A stretch of DNA of 43,764 nucleotides from JAEUIX01 sp046156035 (GTDB lineage: Bacteria > Planctomycetota > Phycisphaerae > Phycisphaerales > UBA1924), in the NCBI GenBank assembly GCA_046156035.1, contig JBJXEW010000058.1, positions 1-43,764 on the forward strand, written 5' to 3'. Every line of letters starts with the position of its first letter. Position 1 is the stretch's first letter. Positions 30,966-38,300 of this stretch are shown piece by piece. The notes under the pieces are model-generated. The model saw only the letters and a program-made list of their open reading frames with translations. It ran no database searches and was not told where the DNA came from. The position numbers and the translations under genes were made by a program.

Positions 30966-32804
30966 TCAGCCCGGCACGCAGGTGCCGCCGAAATATTCGG
31001 TGATGAAGTCGCCCAGGTCGTCGGGGTTGAGCGAGCCGTCGTTGTTGAACTCCGTCAGCGGGTCGCCGGAGAAATAGAGCGTGATGTAATCGCCCAGGTC
31101 GTCGGGGTTGATGGTCGCGTCCTGCCCGAAATCGGCCGGGCACACGGTGCAGGTGCCCCCGACGATGCGCAGCGTGGCAGCCTGCAGGAACGGGGCCTGC
31201 ACCGGATCGGGCACAGTCTCCACGCGCCCGTCCACACCCGCCGCGGAGAAGGTGTACTGGAGCACGGCGCCGCACGGCACCGGCGGGAACACGGCCTGAT
31301 ACTGGTTGCCCGAGAGCAGCGTCATCGGCACGTCCGTGAAGTCGCCCAGGCGGCCGATGCGGAAGGAGAGTTTCGCGGTGCCGGGTGCGAGCGTGGAGAG
31401 CATGCTGTACACCTGCACGGTGAACACGCTGCGCGAGTTGGCGACCACCGTTGCGGGCGGGGGCAGTGTCGGGAAGACCAGCCTCACCGGCCCGTCGATC
31501 GCGTCGGCGAAATTCAGGATGCCCTTGGTCACCTCCTGGCCCTGGGGCACGATGTAGATCGCGGGCAGTTCGAAGCCGAAGGAGCCGGTGTCGCGGCACT
31601 CAAAGCTCAGCCCCAAGCGGTCCTGCGCGTGGGCCCAATCGAGGGAGACGCCCGAGGCCGGGTAGATGGTGGAGTAGGTGGGGCCCGCCGTGTAGGTGAG
31701 GCCGAAGACCCCCTCCATGCCGGCTTTGAGCACGGCGTTCAGGTCCAGGTACAGCGAGTTATTCGCGGGCAGCACGCTCGTGTACCCCTGGGGGGAGAGG
31801 ATGAGTTGGGAGTAGGCGTGCACATCGAACTGGGCCTTGATGTACGGGCGTGCGGTGACAAAGTCGCGCATCATCTGCGTCTCGGGCTCGCTGAAGGGCG
31901 AGGGCCCGCGGTAGGTTTCGCTGCCCCCGCTGCCGCTGGACCCGGAGTTGAGGCCCCAGCCGGTGCTCCAGTTGCGGTTCAGGTCGACGCCGATGGTGCC
32001 GCCGGCGTTGGCACGCCGGTTCTTGCGCCAGAAGCGGTTGTTGGTCCACGTGTGCTTGTATCCGTCGGGGTTCATCACCGGCACCACGAAGAACTGGAAA
32101 CTCGCGAGCGCACGCGCCACCTGCGGGTCGCCGTTGTTGCCGCTGGCCAGTTGCTCTGCGAGGTACATCACCGACATGCCCGTCACCCACTCGCGCGCGT
32201 GCTGAAGGCCAAAGAGCAGGATCGCGGGCCGGTCCGCGGGCGCGCCCGGCGCGGCGATGCGCAGCGCCCAGATGGGGTTGCCCAAGAGCGACGTGCCCAC
32301 CGCGATGCGCGAGACCACGCCGGGGTACATGGCCACGAGTTGATCGCTGTACGCGCTGTACTCGTCATAGGTCTTGTATGCGTTGTACCACGAGAGGTCC
32401 GCCACGCCGGCCGCTCCCGCGCCCTTGGCGCCACGTTCCAGAGCCTGCGCGTCCTGAATCTGCCGGGCTTCAGCGTCGGCCAAGGCCTGCAGGTCGTCGA
32501 TCTGCACCTCGAAGGGCAGGCCTGTGGCTCGCAGGCGGTCCATGTCGTCGGGCGCAAAGCGGTAGCGTGCCCAGCCGCCGCGCGGGCCGGAGCAGTCCCA
32601 CGGGTCGTTGCTGATGGCCTCGACCGCGGCCCGGTCCTCGGGCGTGAGCACACGCACCTTGATGACCTTGTGCCCGTCGTAACGCACGGGCTGCTCGAAG
32701 GGCGGCGGGAGCGGTGTGGGCTGTGCCAGCGCAGCCGAGGCCGCAGCGGCCATGGCCAGCAGCGCGGCGTGGCAGGGTGCCCGTGGTGAGGGTGTGTGGT
32801 TCAT
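30966..32804 (-). CDS. Secreted M14 zinc carboxypeptidase with dockerin-like tail
   Basis: The 612-residue exported protease has a signal peptide (about 1-28, cut after ALA), then a propeptide-like region (30-135). The M14 domain (about 140-430) carries zinc ligands His202 and Glu205 (QHAREW), VDLNRNW, His329 (DVHAYS) and catalytic Glu402 in SFECRDTGSFGFELP. This matches the carboxypeptidase A/B pattern. A beta-rich domain follows. The last 55 residues hold two EF-hand-like repeats, INPDDLGDYI and DGSLNPDDLGDFITEYF. The same tail is on the protein at 35753. AATACT lies nine bases before the start. Confidence 0.92.
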   Translation of the reverse strand: MNHTPSPRAPCHAALLAMAAAASAALAQPTPLPPPFEQPVRYDGHKVIKVRVLTPEDRAAVEAISNDPWDCSGPRGGWARYRFAPDDMDRLRATGLPFEVQIDDLQALADAEARQIQDAQALERGAKGAGAAGVADLSWYNAYKTYDEYSAYSDQLVAMYPGVVSRIAVGTSLLGNPIWALRIAAPGAPADRPAILLFGLQHAREWVTGMSVMYLAEQLASGNNGDPQVARALASFQFFVVPVMNPDGYKHTWTNNRFWRKNRRANAGGTIGVDLNRNWSTGWGLNSGSSGSGGSETYRGPSPFSEPETQMMRDFVTARPYIKAQFDVHAYSQLILSPQGYTSVLPANNSLYLDLNAVLKAGMEGVFGLTYTAGPTYSTIYPASGVSLDWAHAQDRLGLSFECRDTGSFGFELPAIYIVPQGQEVTKGILNFADAIDGPVRLVFPTLPPPATVVANSRSVFTVQVYSMLSTLAPGTAKLSFRIGRLGDFTDVPMTLLSGNQYQAVFPPVPCGAVLQYTFSAAGVDGRVETVPDPVQAPFLQAATLRIVGGTCTVCPADFGQDATINPDDLGDYITLYFSGDPLTEFNNDGSLNPDDLGDFITEYFGGTCVPG

Positions 32805-32813
32805 GCCGCTGTG

Positions 32814-32819
32814 AGTATT
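32814..32819 (-). promoter_or_regulatory. -10 box AATACT of the carboxypeptidase gene
   Basis: AATACT ends nine bases before the ATG at 32804, and no ribosome site lies between. Confidence 0.35.
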
Positions 32820-32880
32820 GCACGCAAAGCGCCCCTATGCAATGGAAAGCCGGGCGAAGAGTTTGCGGTTCTTGCCGCAC

Positions 32881-32886
32881 TACGAT
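32881..32886 (+). promoter_or_regulatory. -10 box TACGAT of tRNA-Val
   Basis: TACGAT lies 11 bases before the tRNA 5' end. No convincing -35 element is visible at the right spacing. Confidence 0.35.
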
Positions 32887-32897
32887 CCGGCCTGCCC

Positions 32898-32971
32898 GGG
32901 CGGGTAGCTCAATTGGCCAGAGCATTCGCTTTACATGCGAAGGGTTCCGGGTTCGAGTCCCGGCCTGCCCA
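32898..32971 (+). tRNA. tRNA-Val (anticodon TAC)
   Basis: The 74-nt cloverleaf has acceptor GGGCGGG paired with CCTGCCC, D arm AGCTC...GAGC, anticodon stem TTCGC/GCGAA with loop TTTACAT, and T arm CCGGGTTCGAGTCCCGG. The 3' CCA is not encoded and must be added by a nucleotidyltransferase. Confidence 0.97.
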
Positions 32972-32976
32972 TTGGG

Positions 32977-33080
32977 GAGAGGGGACAGGTGCCAGGGGAC
33001 AGGTGTCAGCCGGAGCGTCCTTCGCCCACGGCACTGACCGCTCCTGTGCCTCTGCTGTAACCTGTCCCCGCTCACCTGTC
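32977..33080. repeat. GGGGACAGGTG repeat, with inverted copy
   Basis: GGGGACAGGTGCCAGGGGACAGGTGTCAG at 32977-33010 is partly inverted at about 33058-33080 (AACCTGTCCCCGCTCACCTGTC). The pair sits between tRNA-Val and kdtA. Unit length and arm layout resemble the other iteron pairs in this window. Confidence 0.6.
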
Positions 33081-33089
33081 TCCTGCGCC

Positions 33090-34355
33090 ATGAATCCCCT
33101 CGACCTCACTTACGCCGTTGGAGCCGCCGTGCTGGCACCGGTCTGGGCACGCAAGGCCCGTGGCGGGTGGAAGGAGCGGCTCGGCCATGTGGAGGCACTG
33201 CCCCCGCCTTCGCCGGACCGGCCGCGCCTGCTCCTGCACGCGGTTTCAGTGGGCGAGGTGAACGCGATCCGCCAACTCGTGCCCATGCTGCGCCAGCGCG
33301 GCATCGAGGTGGTCGTGGCCACGGGCACCGACACGGGCTTGGAGCGTGCCCGGACGCTGTTTGGCGTGGGTGTTGGGGGCGGTGGTGGGGGGGCGGTGGT
33401 GCGCTACCCGCTGGATTTCTCACGCGCTGTGCGCCGGTTCCTGGATGCGGTGAGCCCCAGCGCTGTCGGGCTGGTGGAGTTGGAGGTGTGGCCGAACTTC
33501 ATCGCCGAGTGCACGCGCCGGGCCGTTCCCGTCGGGGTCATCAACGGCCGCCTGAGCGAGCGGAGTTTCAAGGGGTACAAGCGCATCCGGCCCTTCATGG
33601 CGAAGAGTTTCGCGTCGCTGGCCTTTGCCGCGGTGCAGGATGACGACTACGCGGCACGCTTCCGGGCCATGGGCACGCCCACGGACCGCGTCTTCGTGAC
33701 CGACACCATGAAGTGGGACGCGGCGGTGATGGCCGACGATGTGGCAGGGGCAGACGCGCTGGCGCGGGAGATGGGCATCGACCGCACGCGGCCGCTCATC
33801 GTGGGTGGCAGCACGGGGCCGGATGAAGAGGCTCTGCTCGTGCGTGCGTGCCCGCCGGGTGTGCAACTGCTGTGCGCGCCCCGGAAGGTGGAGCGGTTTG
33901 CCGAGGCGGCCGCGGCCATGCCCGGGTGCGTGCGACGGTCGGCCAGATTGGGGCCAGGCGTGGCGGGAGCGGGCGGACCCGGCCGGTTCTTGCTCGACAC
34001 GATCGGCGAACTCCGCGCGGCGTACGCGCTGGCCGATGTGGTCGTCATGGGCCGCTCCTTCGGCAAACTGTTTGGCAGCGACCCGATCGAACCGATTGCT
34101 CTGGGCAAGGCGACCGTCATCGGGCCATCGTTCAAGGATTTTCAGACCGTGGTGCGCACGCTCAGCGGCGTGGGCGGGCTGGAGGTGGTGGGGCCCGAGG
34201 AACTGCCGCGCGTGCTTGCTGAACTGCTTGCCGACCCGGCCCGCCGGGCGCGCATGGCCGGGGCCGGGCGGGCGTGCATACGTCAGCGGATGGGGGCCAC
34301 GGCGCGGCACGCGGACCTGCTGGAGGGGCTGGTGAGGGCGGCTCCGGCCGGCTGA
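33090..34355 (+). CDS. waaA: 3-deoxy-D-manno-octulosonic acid (Kdo) transferase
   Basis: WaaA (KdtA) adds Kdo to lipid A from CMP-Kdo at the inner membrane. The 421-residue protein has an N-terminal hydrophobic anchor (LTYAVGAAVLAPVWARKA). LLLHAVSVGEVNAIRQLVPM is the acceptor-site block with its catalytic Glu. LVELEVWPNFI is also conserved. The C-terminal GT-B half has VVMGRSFGKLFGSDPIEPIA, which lies at the CMP-Kdo site. The gene implies an LPS-type outer membrane. ATG 33090 is the first Met of the family-like segment; longer frames translate tRNA and repeats. Confidence 0.9.
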   Translation: MNPLDLTYAVGAAVLAPVWARKARGGWKERLGHVEALPPPSPDRPRLLLHAVSVGEVNAIRQLVPMLRQRGIEVVVATGTDTGLERARTLFGVGVGGGGGGAVVRYPLDFSRAVRRFLDAVSPSAVGLVELEVWPNFIAECTRRAVPVGVINGRLSERSFKGYKRIRPFMAKSFASLAFAAVQDDDYAARFRAMGTPTDRVFVTDTMKWDAAVMADDVAGADALAREMGIDRTRPLIVGGSTGPDEEALLVRACPPGVQLLCAPRKVERFAEAAAAMPGCVRRSARLGPGVAGAGGPGRFLLDTIGELRAAYALADVVVMGRSFGKLFGSDPIEPIALGKATVIGPSFKDFQTVVRTLSGVGGLEVVGPEELPRVLAELLADPARRARMAGAGRACIRQRMGATARHADLLEGLVRAAPAG

Positions 34356-34365
34356 AATGGCGGGG

Positions 34366-34394
34366 TTGCGGGCACGGGGGGTCGTTTGTAGACT
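34366..34394 (+). promoter_or_regulatory. Promoter TTGCGG - 17 bp - TAGACT
   Basis: The -35 box TTGCGG (34366-34371) and the -10 box TAGACT (34389-34394) are 17 bp apart. The start codon is about 30 bases further on and has AGGAGA upstream, so this gene has a normal leader. Confidence 0.65.
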
Positions 34395-34424
34395 CTTGGG
34401 CGATTCTGACACAGGAGAACGCCA

Positions 34425-35465
34425 ATGCCCGATCAATCCGGCGGTGTGCAAGCCAAGGTCTGTATCCTTTGCAAGAAGGACTGCTCGAAGGTGCCGCGCC
34501 TGAAGGACGCGGCCGGGCACTACGCGTGCAAGGCCTGCATCGCCAAGAAGCAAGCGGCGGAAGCGGCCGCGGCCGCTGCGGCGGCCGAGCCTGAAGAACT
34601 TGCCCTCGAAGAGATTCCGGCCGAGCCCGCGTCGCCATCGGCGGTGTCCGATGTGATGTGCCCGAGTTGCGGCGCGTACCAGGGCTCGGTGGACCAGTGC
34701 GTGGCGTGCGGGTACAGCCGATCCGCCGGCAAGAAGGTGAAGCGGGCCAAGGAACCGAAGGAAAAGTCGGGCGTTGGGCTCGGGTCGGTTGTCTCCGCCG
34801 CGTCGGGGTTGTGGACGGCCAACCCGATCGTGTGGGTGCTGGGCGGGCTGGTAGGGGGCGGGATCGGGGCCGCGATCTGGGCCGTGGTCGCCTGGAAGAT
34901 CCACTACGAACACGGCATCATCGCGTGGGGTGTGGGTGTGCTCGCGGGCGCCGGCGTGGCGCTTGTCGCCAGGGGCAACACCGGCATGTTCACGGGGATC
35001 GTCGCCGCGGTGTGCGCGCTGACATCGGTTGGCGCGGGAAAGTACATGGCGGTCTCGCTGGCGGTGGACCAGATCGTGGCGCAGTTGCCGGTGAGCGCCC
35101 CCCTCACGGATGAAGACTTGCAGATGCACCTCGGGGCCGAGATTGCGGATGAGTGGGAGTCGGCGGGCAAGGAACTCAAGTGGCCCAAGGGCGAACCGCC
35201 GGAGGATGTGGAAGGGCCGGGCGATCTGCCACCCGACCTGTGGGCCGAGACCACGACACGTTGGAAGGCCGCCACGCCCGAGTGGCAGGCGGACTACCGG
35301 TCGCGAACACAGACCGCGGTGACCGCGGAACTCGAGACGCTCAAGCAGACGGTGAAGGAGGATGCGTTCAAGGGCTCCTTCGGCCTGTTCGACATCCTCT
35401 GGCTGTTCCTGGCGCTGGGCAGCGCGTTCAAGATCGGAAGCGGCGGCTCTGATGGGGGCGATTGA
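34425..35465 (+). CDS. Zinc-ribbon membrane protein, unknown function
   Basis: The 346-residue protein is not a named family that I recognise. The N-terminus has a treble Cys cluster, CILCKKDC then CKAC (residues 12-37). An Ala/Glu-rich linker and a second ribbon, CPSCGAYQGSVDQCVACGYS (near residue 78), follow. Four or so hydrophobic segments run from about residue 125 to 220 (IVWVLGGLVGGGIGAAIWAV, IIAWGVGVLAGAGVALVA, MFTGIVAAVCALTSVGAG). The C-terminal 120 residues are soluble and acidic and end in a hydrophobic FDILWLFLALGSAF. The cysteines suggest a cytoplasmic zinc domain fused to a membrane anchor. It stands alone between kdtA and tRNA-Lys. Confidence 0.65.
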   Translation: MPDQSGGVQAKVCILCKKDCSKVPRLKDAAGHYACKACIAKKQAAEAAAAAAAAEPEELALEEIPAEPASPSAVSDVMCPSCGAYQGSVDQCVACGYSRSAGKKVKRAKEPKEKSGVGLGSVVSAASGLWTANPIVWVLGGLVGGGIGAAIWAVVAWKIHYEHGIIAWGVGVLAGAGVALVARGNTGMFTGIVAAVCALTSVGAGKYMAVSLAVDQIVAQLPVSAPLTDEDLQMHLGAEIADEWESAGKELKWPKGEPPEDVEGPGDLPPDLWAETTTRWKAATPEWQADYRSRTQTAVTAELETLKQTVKEDAFKGSFGLFDILWLFLALGSAFKIGSGGSDGGD

Positions 35466-35606
35466 TTTCCCTCGGCTCGGGGTGATTGCCTCGCCGCAAT
35501 CGCTGGCGGCCCTCGCTGCGGCGCAGGTTCTGCACGCGTTCGCGCTATGATTCTCGCCGCACGCCGATTGGCGGTTCGCCATGAGCCCCGCGCGGCAGGC
35601 CTGTTC

Positions 35607-35679
35607 GAGGACGTAGCTCAGTTGGTAGAGCAGCGGACTTTTAATCCGCGGGTCATGGGTTCGAGTCCCATCGTCCTCA
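35607..35679 (+). tRNA. tRNA-Lys (anticodon TTT)
   Basis: The 73-nt cloverleaf has acceptor GAGGACG paired with CGTCCTC, D arm AGCTC...GAGC, anticodon stem GCGGA/TCCGC with loop CTTTTAA, and T arm ATGGGTTCGAGTCCCAT. The 3' CCA is not encoded. A TATGAT box at 35546-35551 could be its -10 element. Confidence 0.97.
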
Positions 35680-35739
35680 TTCCCGCTTTTTACCTGCCCC
35701 ATCTTCACCCGAACCGCTGGCAATCGCCCCCGGGTGTTG

Positions 35740-35745
35740 TACGCT
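35740..35745 (+). promoter_or_regulatory. -10 box TACGCT of the glycoamylase-like gene
   Basis: TACGCT ends seven bases before the ATG at 35753, and no ribosome site is present. Confidence 0.45.
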
Positions 35746-35752
35746 TACAGCG

Positions 35753-38227
35753 ATGAATCGGGCGGGGTGCCTTCACGATGCTCTCTCCGCATCGCTGCTT
35801 GTCAGCGCGGTGGTCGTCTGCGCCGCCTGCGCCCCTGTTGCCGGCCAGCCGGTGCAGTCCGCCTGGCCCATCGCGACGGGCCCTTCGCCCGTCCCGACGG
35901 CCACGGCCGCGGCGGCACTCTCGGGGTATGTGGCGGTCGCCGACAGCGCGGCGGACACCATCGAGATCCGCGGCGTGGACCAGGCTTTGATGCACACGGT
36001 CTCCAAAGCCCAGATTCAAGCGGCCTGCCCGTGGATGAATCTGGATGCGAGTCAGGACGGCCCGAGCGCCATGGCCTTTTCCGATTCCGGGCGGCTGCTC
36101 TTTTTCGCTGTACATGATGCCAGCCCTCCGGGCGATGGCCTCGGGAGCGACTGCGTCCTTCGGTTCGATACGCAGACGGGCGAACTCACCACGTTCACGC
36201 GGCTGGAAATCTCGGCGACCGATGCGATCGCCAAGCCGCCGGGTCTGGCCTTCTACAAGGGCCGCGTATATCTCGGCTTCACGGGGTCGATCATCGGCTA
36301 CCGGGCCCTCGCCAACGACAAGACCAACGCGGCCATCGTGCTCGTGTCGTCGCCGGCCTCCGCATCGGGCCACGTCATCGAGGGCATCGCCATTGACCGC
36401 CTGACCAACACGATGTACGCGTCGTGGAACAACCAGGTCTTTCGTTCCACGATCGGCGCGAGCAGCCTCACGTTCGCCTCGGTGGGTGCGCTGGCCGCGC
36501 GTTCGCTGGCGTGGAGCGACCACTACGGCGGCGCGGCCAACAGCGGCCTGTACGCGCTGGAGTCGACCGCCGCGCCGGCGTTCAACCGCGTGTGGCGGCT
36601 CTCGCCCGCGCAGGCGCGGGGCACGGCGGCGTTTGCGCCGACGGCGTATCTCGTGGGTGCCTCGCTGTGGCGCGGCCTGAGCGCCACCGCCGATGGCGGC
36701 CTGCTCACCAGCGCCGCCGGCGCGGGCGTGAGCATCCGCGATGCTTCGGACACGCGGCTGGCGTATGCCGCGTTCCTGCAGGATGAGTTTGCGCAGCACG
36801 TGGCCTTCGCCCGCGGCCTGATCTCTCCCGACGGCGAGCCCGCGGGTTGGGTCATCGATGCGGATGTGATCCCGGCATGGAATCGCTTCCACCCCGCCAC
36901 GCCCGACGGCGCGTGCTGGACGATCCTCACGTTGATGATGCACGACTACCTCAACGGTGATACGGAGGCCCTGCCGCAGGTGCGGCAGATTCTTCAGCGG
37001 TACGCCGGGCGCGCACCGGATGGCATCGGGCCCAGCCGCACCGCCGACGGCATCTTCCGCCACTGGATCAACCCGCTCAACGGTGGCGTGAAGCCGGGAT
37101 GGGACCCGGAGTTTGCCACGCTGAGCACGATGAAGATCGTGCTTGCCGCGGCACGGGCGCGGGCGTTCTACCCGAGCGACCCGGAGATCGCCGCGTCGGC
37201 CCATGCCATCATTTGTGGCGTGGCGAACTGGGACACCTACATCAACCCTGTCTCGAACCACTACTACTACACGGGCCAGAGCGGGGGCGGGCCGAACGTG
37301 TCGCCCAGCGCCGCGCCGATCAACGAGGGAATCATCTTCGTCAATCAGTGTGCCACCTATGGCGGGTTCCCGTCGCAGGTGGTGCTTGGCAACTGGCTCA
37401 ACCGCGGCTTGTGGCCCACGGCCACGTACGTGACCGGGCGTGGTGTCACGGGCGACAGCGCCAACAACTTCCAGCCCGCCTTCATCAACATCTACCCCAT
37501 GCTCACGCTGCCCGCGTGGCGCGCCAGCACCGCTTGGCAGACGCAGATGCTCAACGTGCGGCTCTCGCACATGGCCTGGACGGATGACAACGCCCCGGTC
37601 TGGAACACGGTCTTCTCTGCCGGCACCACGAAGGGTGAGTGGGGGGGCTACCGGGCCGATGCCATCAACAACAGCACCGGCAACATCAGCACGTTCACGG
37701 CGCTGCTGGGTCTCGCGGGCGGCACGGGCGCGCCCGGCAGCGCGTTCTCACCCGCGGCGGGCGGCGCGTATCAGGCGTATCGCGTGGGCGCACGTGAGAC
37801 GTTCAAGGGCGGCGCGGCCATTCTCTACCGTCGTTCGAGCGTTGATCCCGCGTATCTGCCCGACAGCGCGGGCCTGCCCGATGTCTCGATGGGCGCGCTG
37901 GGTCTGGCCGAGTTGCTCTCGCCCGGCTCGCTCGCGGCCGTGCTCAACACGCCGTACGCCACGTGCACCGTCACGCCGCCGTGCGTGCTGGATTACAACG
38001 CCGACGGGTCGCTGAACCCGGATGACCTGGGCGACTTCATCACCGAGTACTACACGGTGCCCGCGCTCCCCGGGCCCGGCGGGTTTGCATCGCCCTGCAA
38101 GGATGCCGCGCCGCCGTACAACGCGGGGTATCGCACAGGGTTCACGCTTGACGGTTCGCGCTGGTGCCAGGAACCGAACCCGGACAACCTGGGCGACTAC
38201 ATCACGGCGTATTTTCAGGGCTGCTAG
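35753..38227 (+). CDS. Secreted glycoamylase-like protein with dockerin-like tail
   Basis: The 824-residue protein has a signal peptide (about 1-32, cut near AGQ). Residues 35-330 are beta-rich repeats of propeller type (LYALESTAAPAFNRVWRLSP). Residues 335-690 look like an alpha/alpha toroid: NRFHPATPDGACWTILTLMM, then FRHWINPLNGG, DPEFATLSTMKIVLAAARAR and FINIYPMLTLPAW. This resembles the bacterial glycoamylase-like group, so a glycosidase role on an extracellular glycan is likely but not proven. The C-terminus holds DGSLNPDDLGDFITEYY and PNPDNLGDYITAYF, EF-hand-like repeats also found on the M14 peptidase. It lies upstream of two further glycosidase-type genes. Substrate unknown. Confidence 0.7.
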   Translation: MNRAGCLHDALSASLLVSAVVVCAACAPVAGQPVQSAWPIATGPSPVPTATAAAALSGYVAVADSAADTIEIRGVDQALMHTVSKAQIQAACPWMNLDASQDGPSAMAFSDSGRLLFFAVHDASPPGDGLGSDCVLRFDTQTGELTTFTRLEISATDAIAKPPGLAFYKGRVYLGFTGSIIGYRALANDKTNAAIVLVSSPASASGHVIEGIAIDRLTNTMYASWNNQVFRSTIGASSLTFASVGALAARSLAWSDHYGGAANSGLYALESTAAPAFNRVWRLSPAQARGTAAFAPTAYLVGASLWRGLSATADGGLLTSAAGAGVSIRDASDTRLAYAAFLQDEFAQHVAFARGLISPDGEPAGWVIDADVIPAWNRFHPATPDGACWTILTLMMHDYLNGDTEALPQVRQILQRYAGRAPDGIGPSRTADGIFRHWINPLNGGVKPGWDPEFATLSTMKIVLAAARARAFYPSDPEIAASAHAIICGVANWDTYINPVSNHYYYTGQSGGGPNVSPSAAPINEGIIFVNQCATYGGFPSQVVLGNWLNRGLWPTATYVTGRGVTGDSANNFQPAFINIYPMLTLPAWRASTAWQTQMLNVRLSHMAWTDDNAPVWNTVFSAGTTKGEWGGYRADAINNSTGNISTFTALLGLAGGTGAPGSAFSPAAGGAYQAYRVGARETFKGGAAILYRRSSVDPAYLPDSAGLPDVSMGALGLAELLSPGSLAAVLNTPYATCTVTPPCVLDYNADGSLNPDDLGDFITEYYTVPALPGPGGFASPCKDAAPPYNAGYRTGFTLDGSRWCQEPNPDNLGDYITAYFQGC

Positions 38228-38288
38228 GGCGGCGTGAGTGACGCGCGAGCGACGCGAACACCCGGCGCCATGCAACCGCTTTCATGCT

Positions 38289-38294
38289 TAGTAT
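38289..38294 (+). promoter_or_regulatory. -10 box TAGTAT of the large glycosidase gene
   Basis: TAGTAT ends six bases before the ATG at 38301, which is consistent with leaderless transcription. Confidence 0.5.
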
Positions 38295-38300
38295 CGTGGC

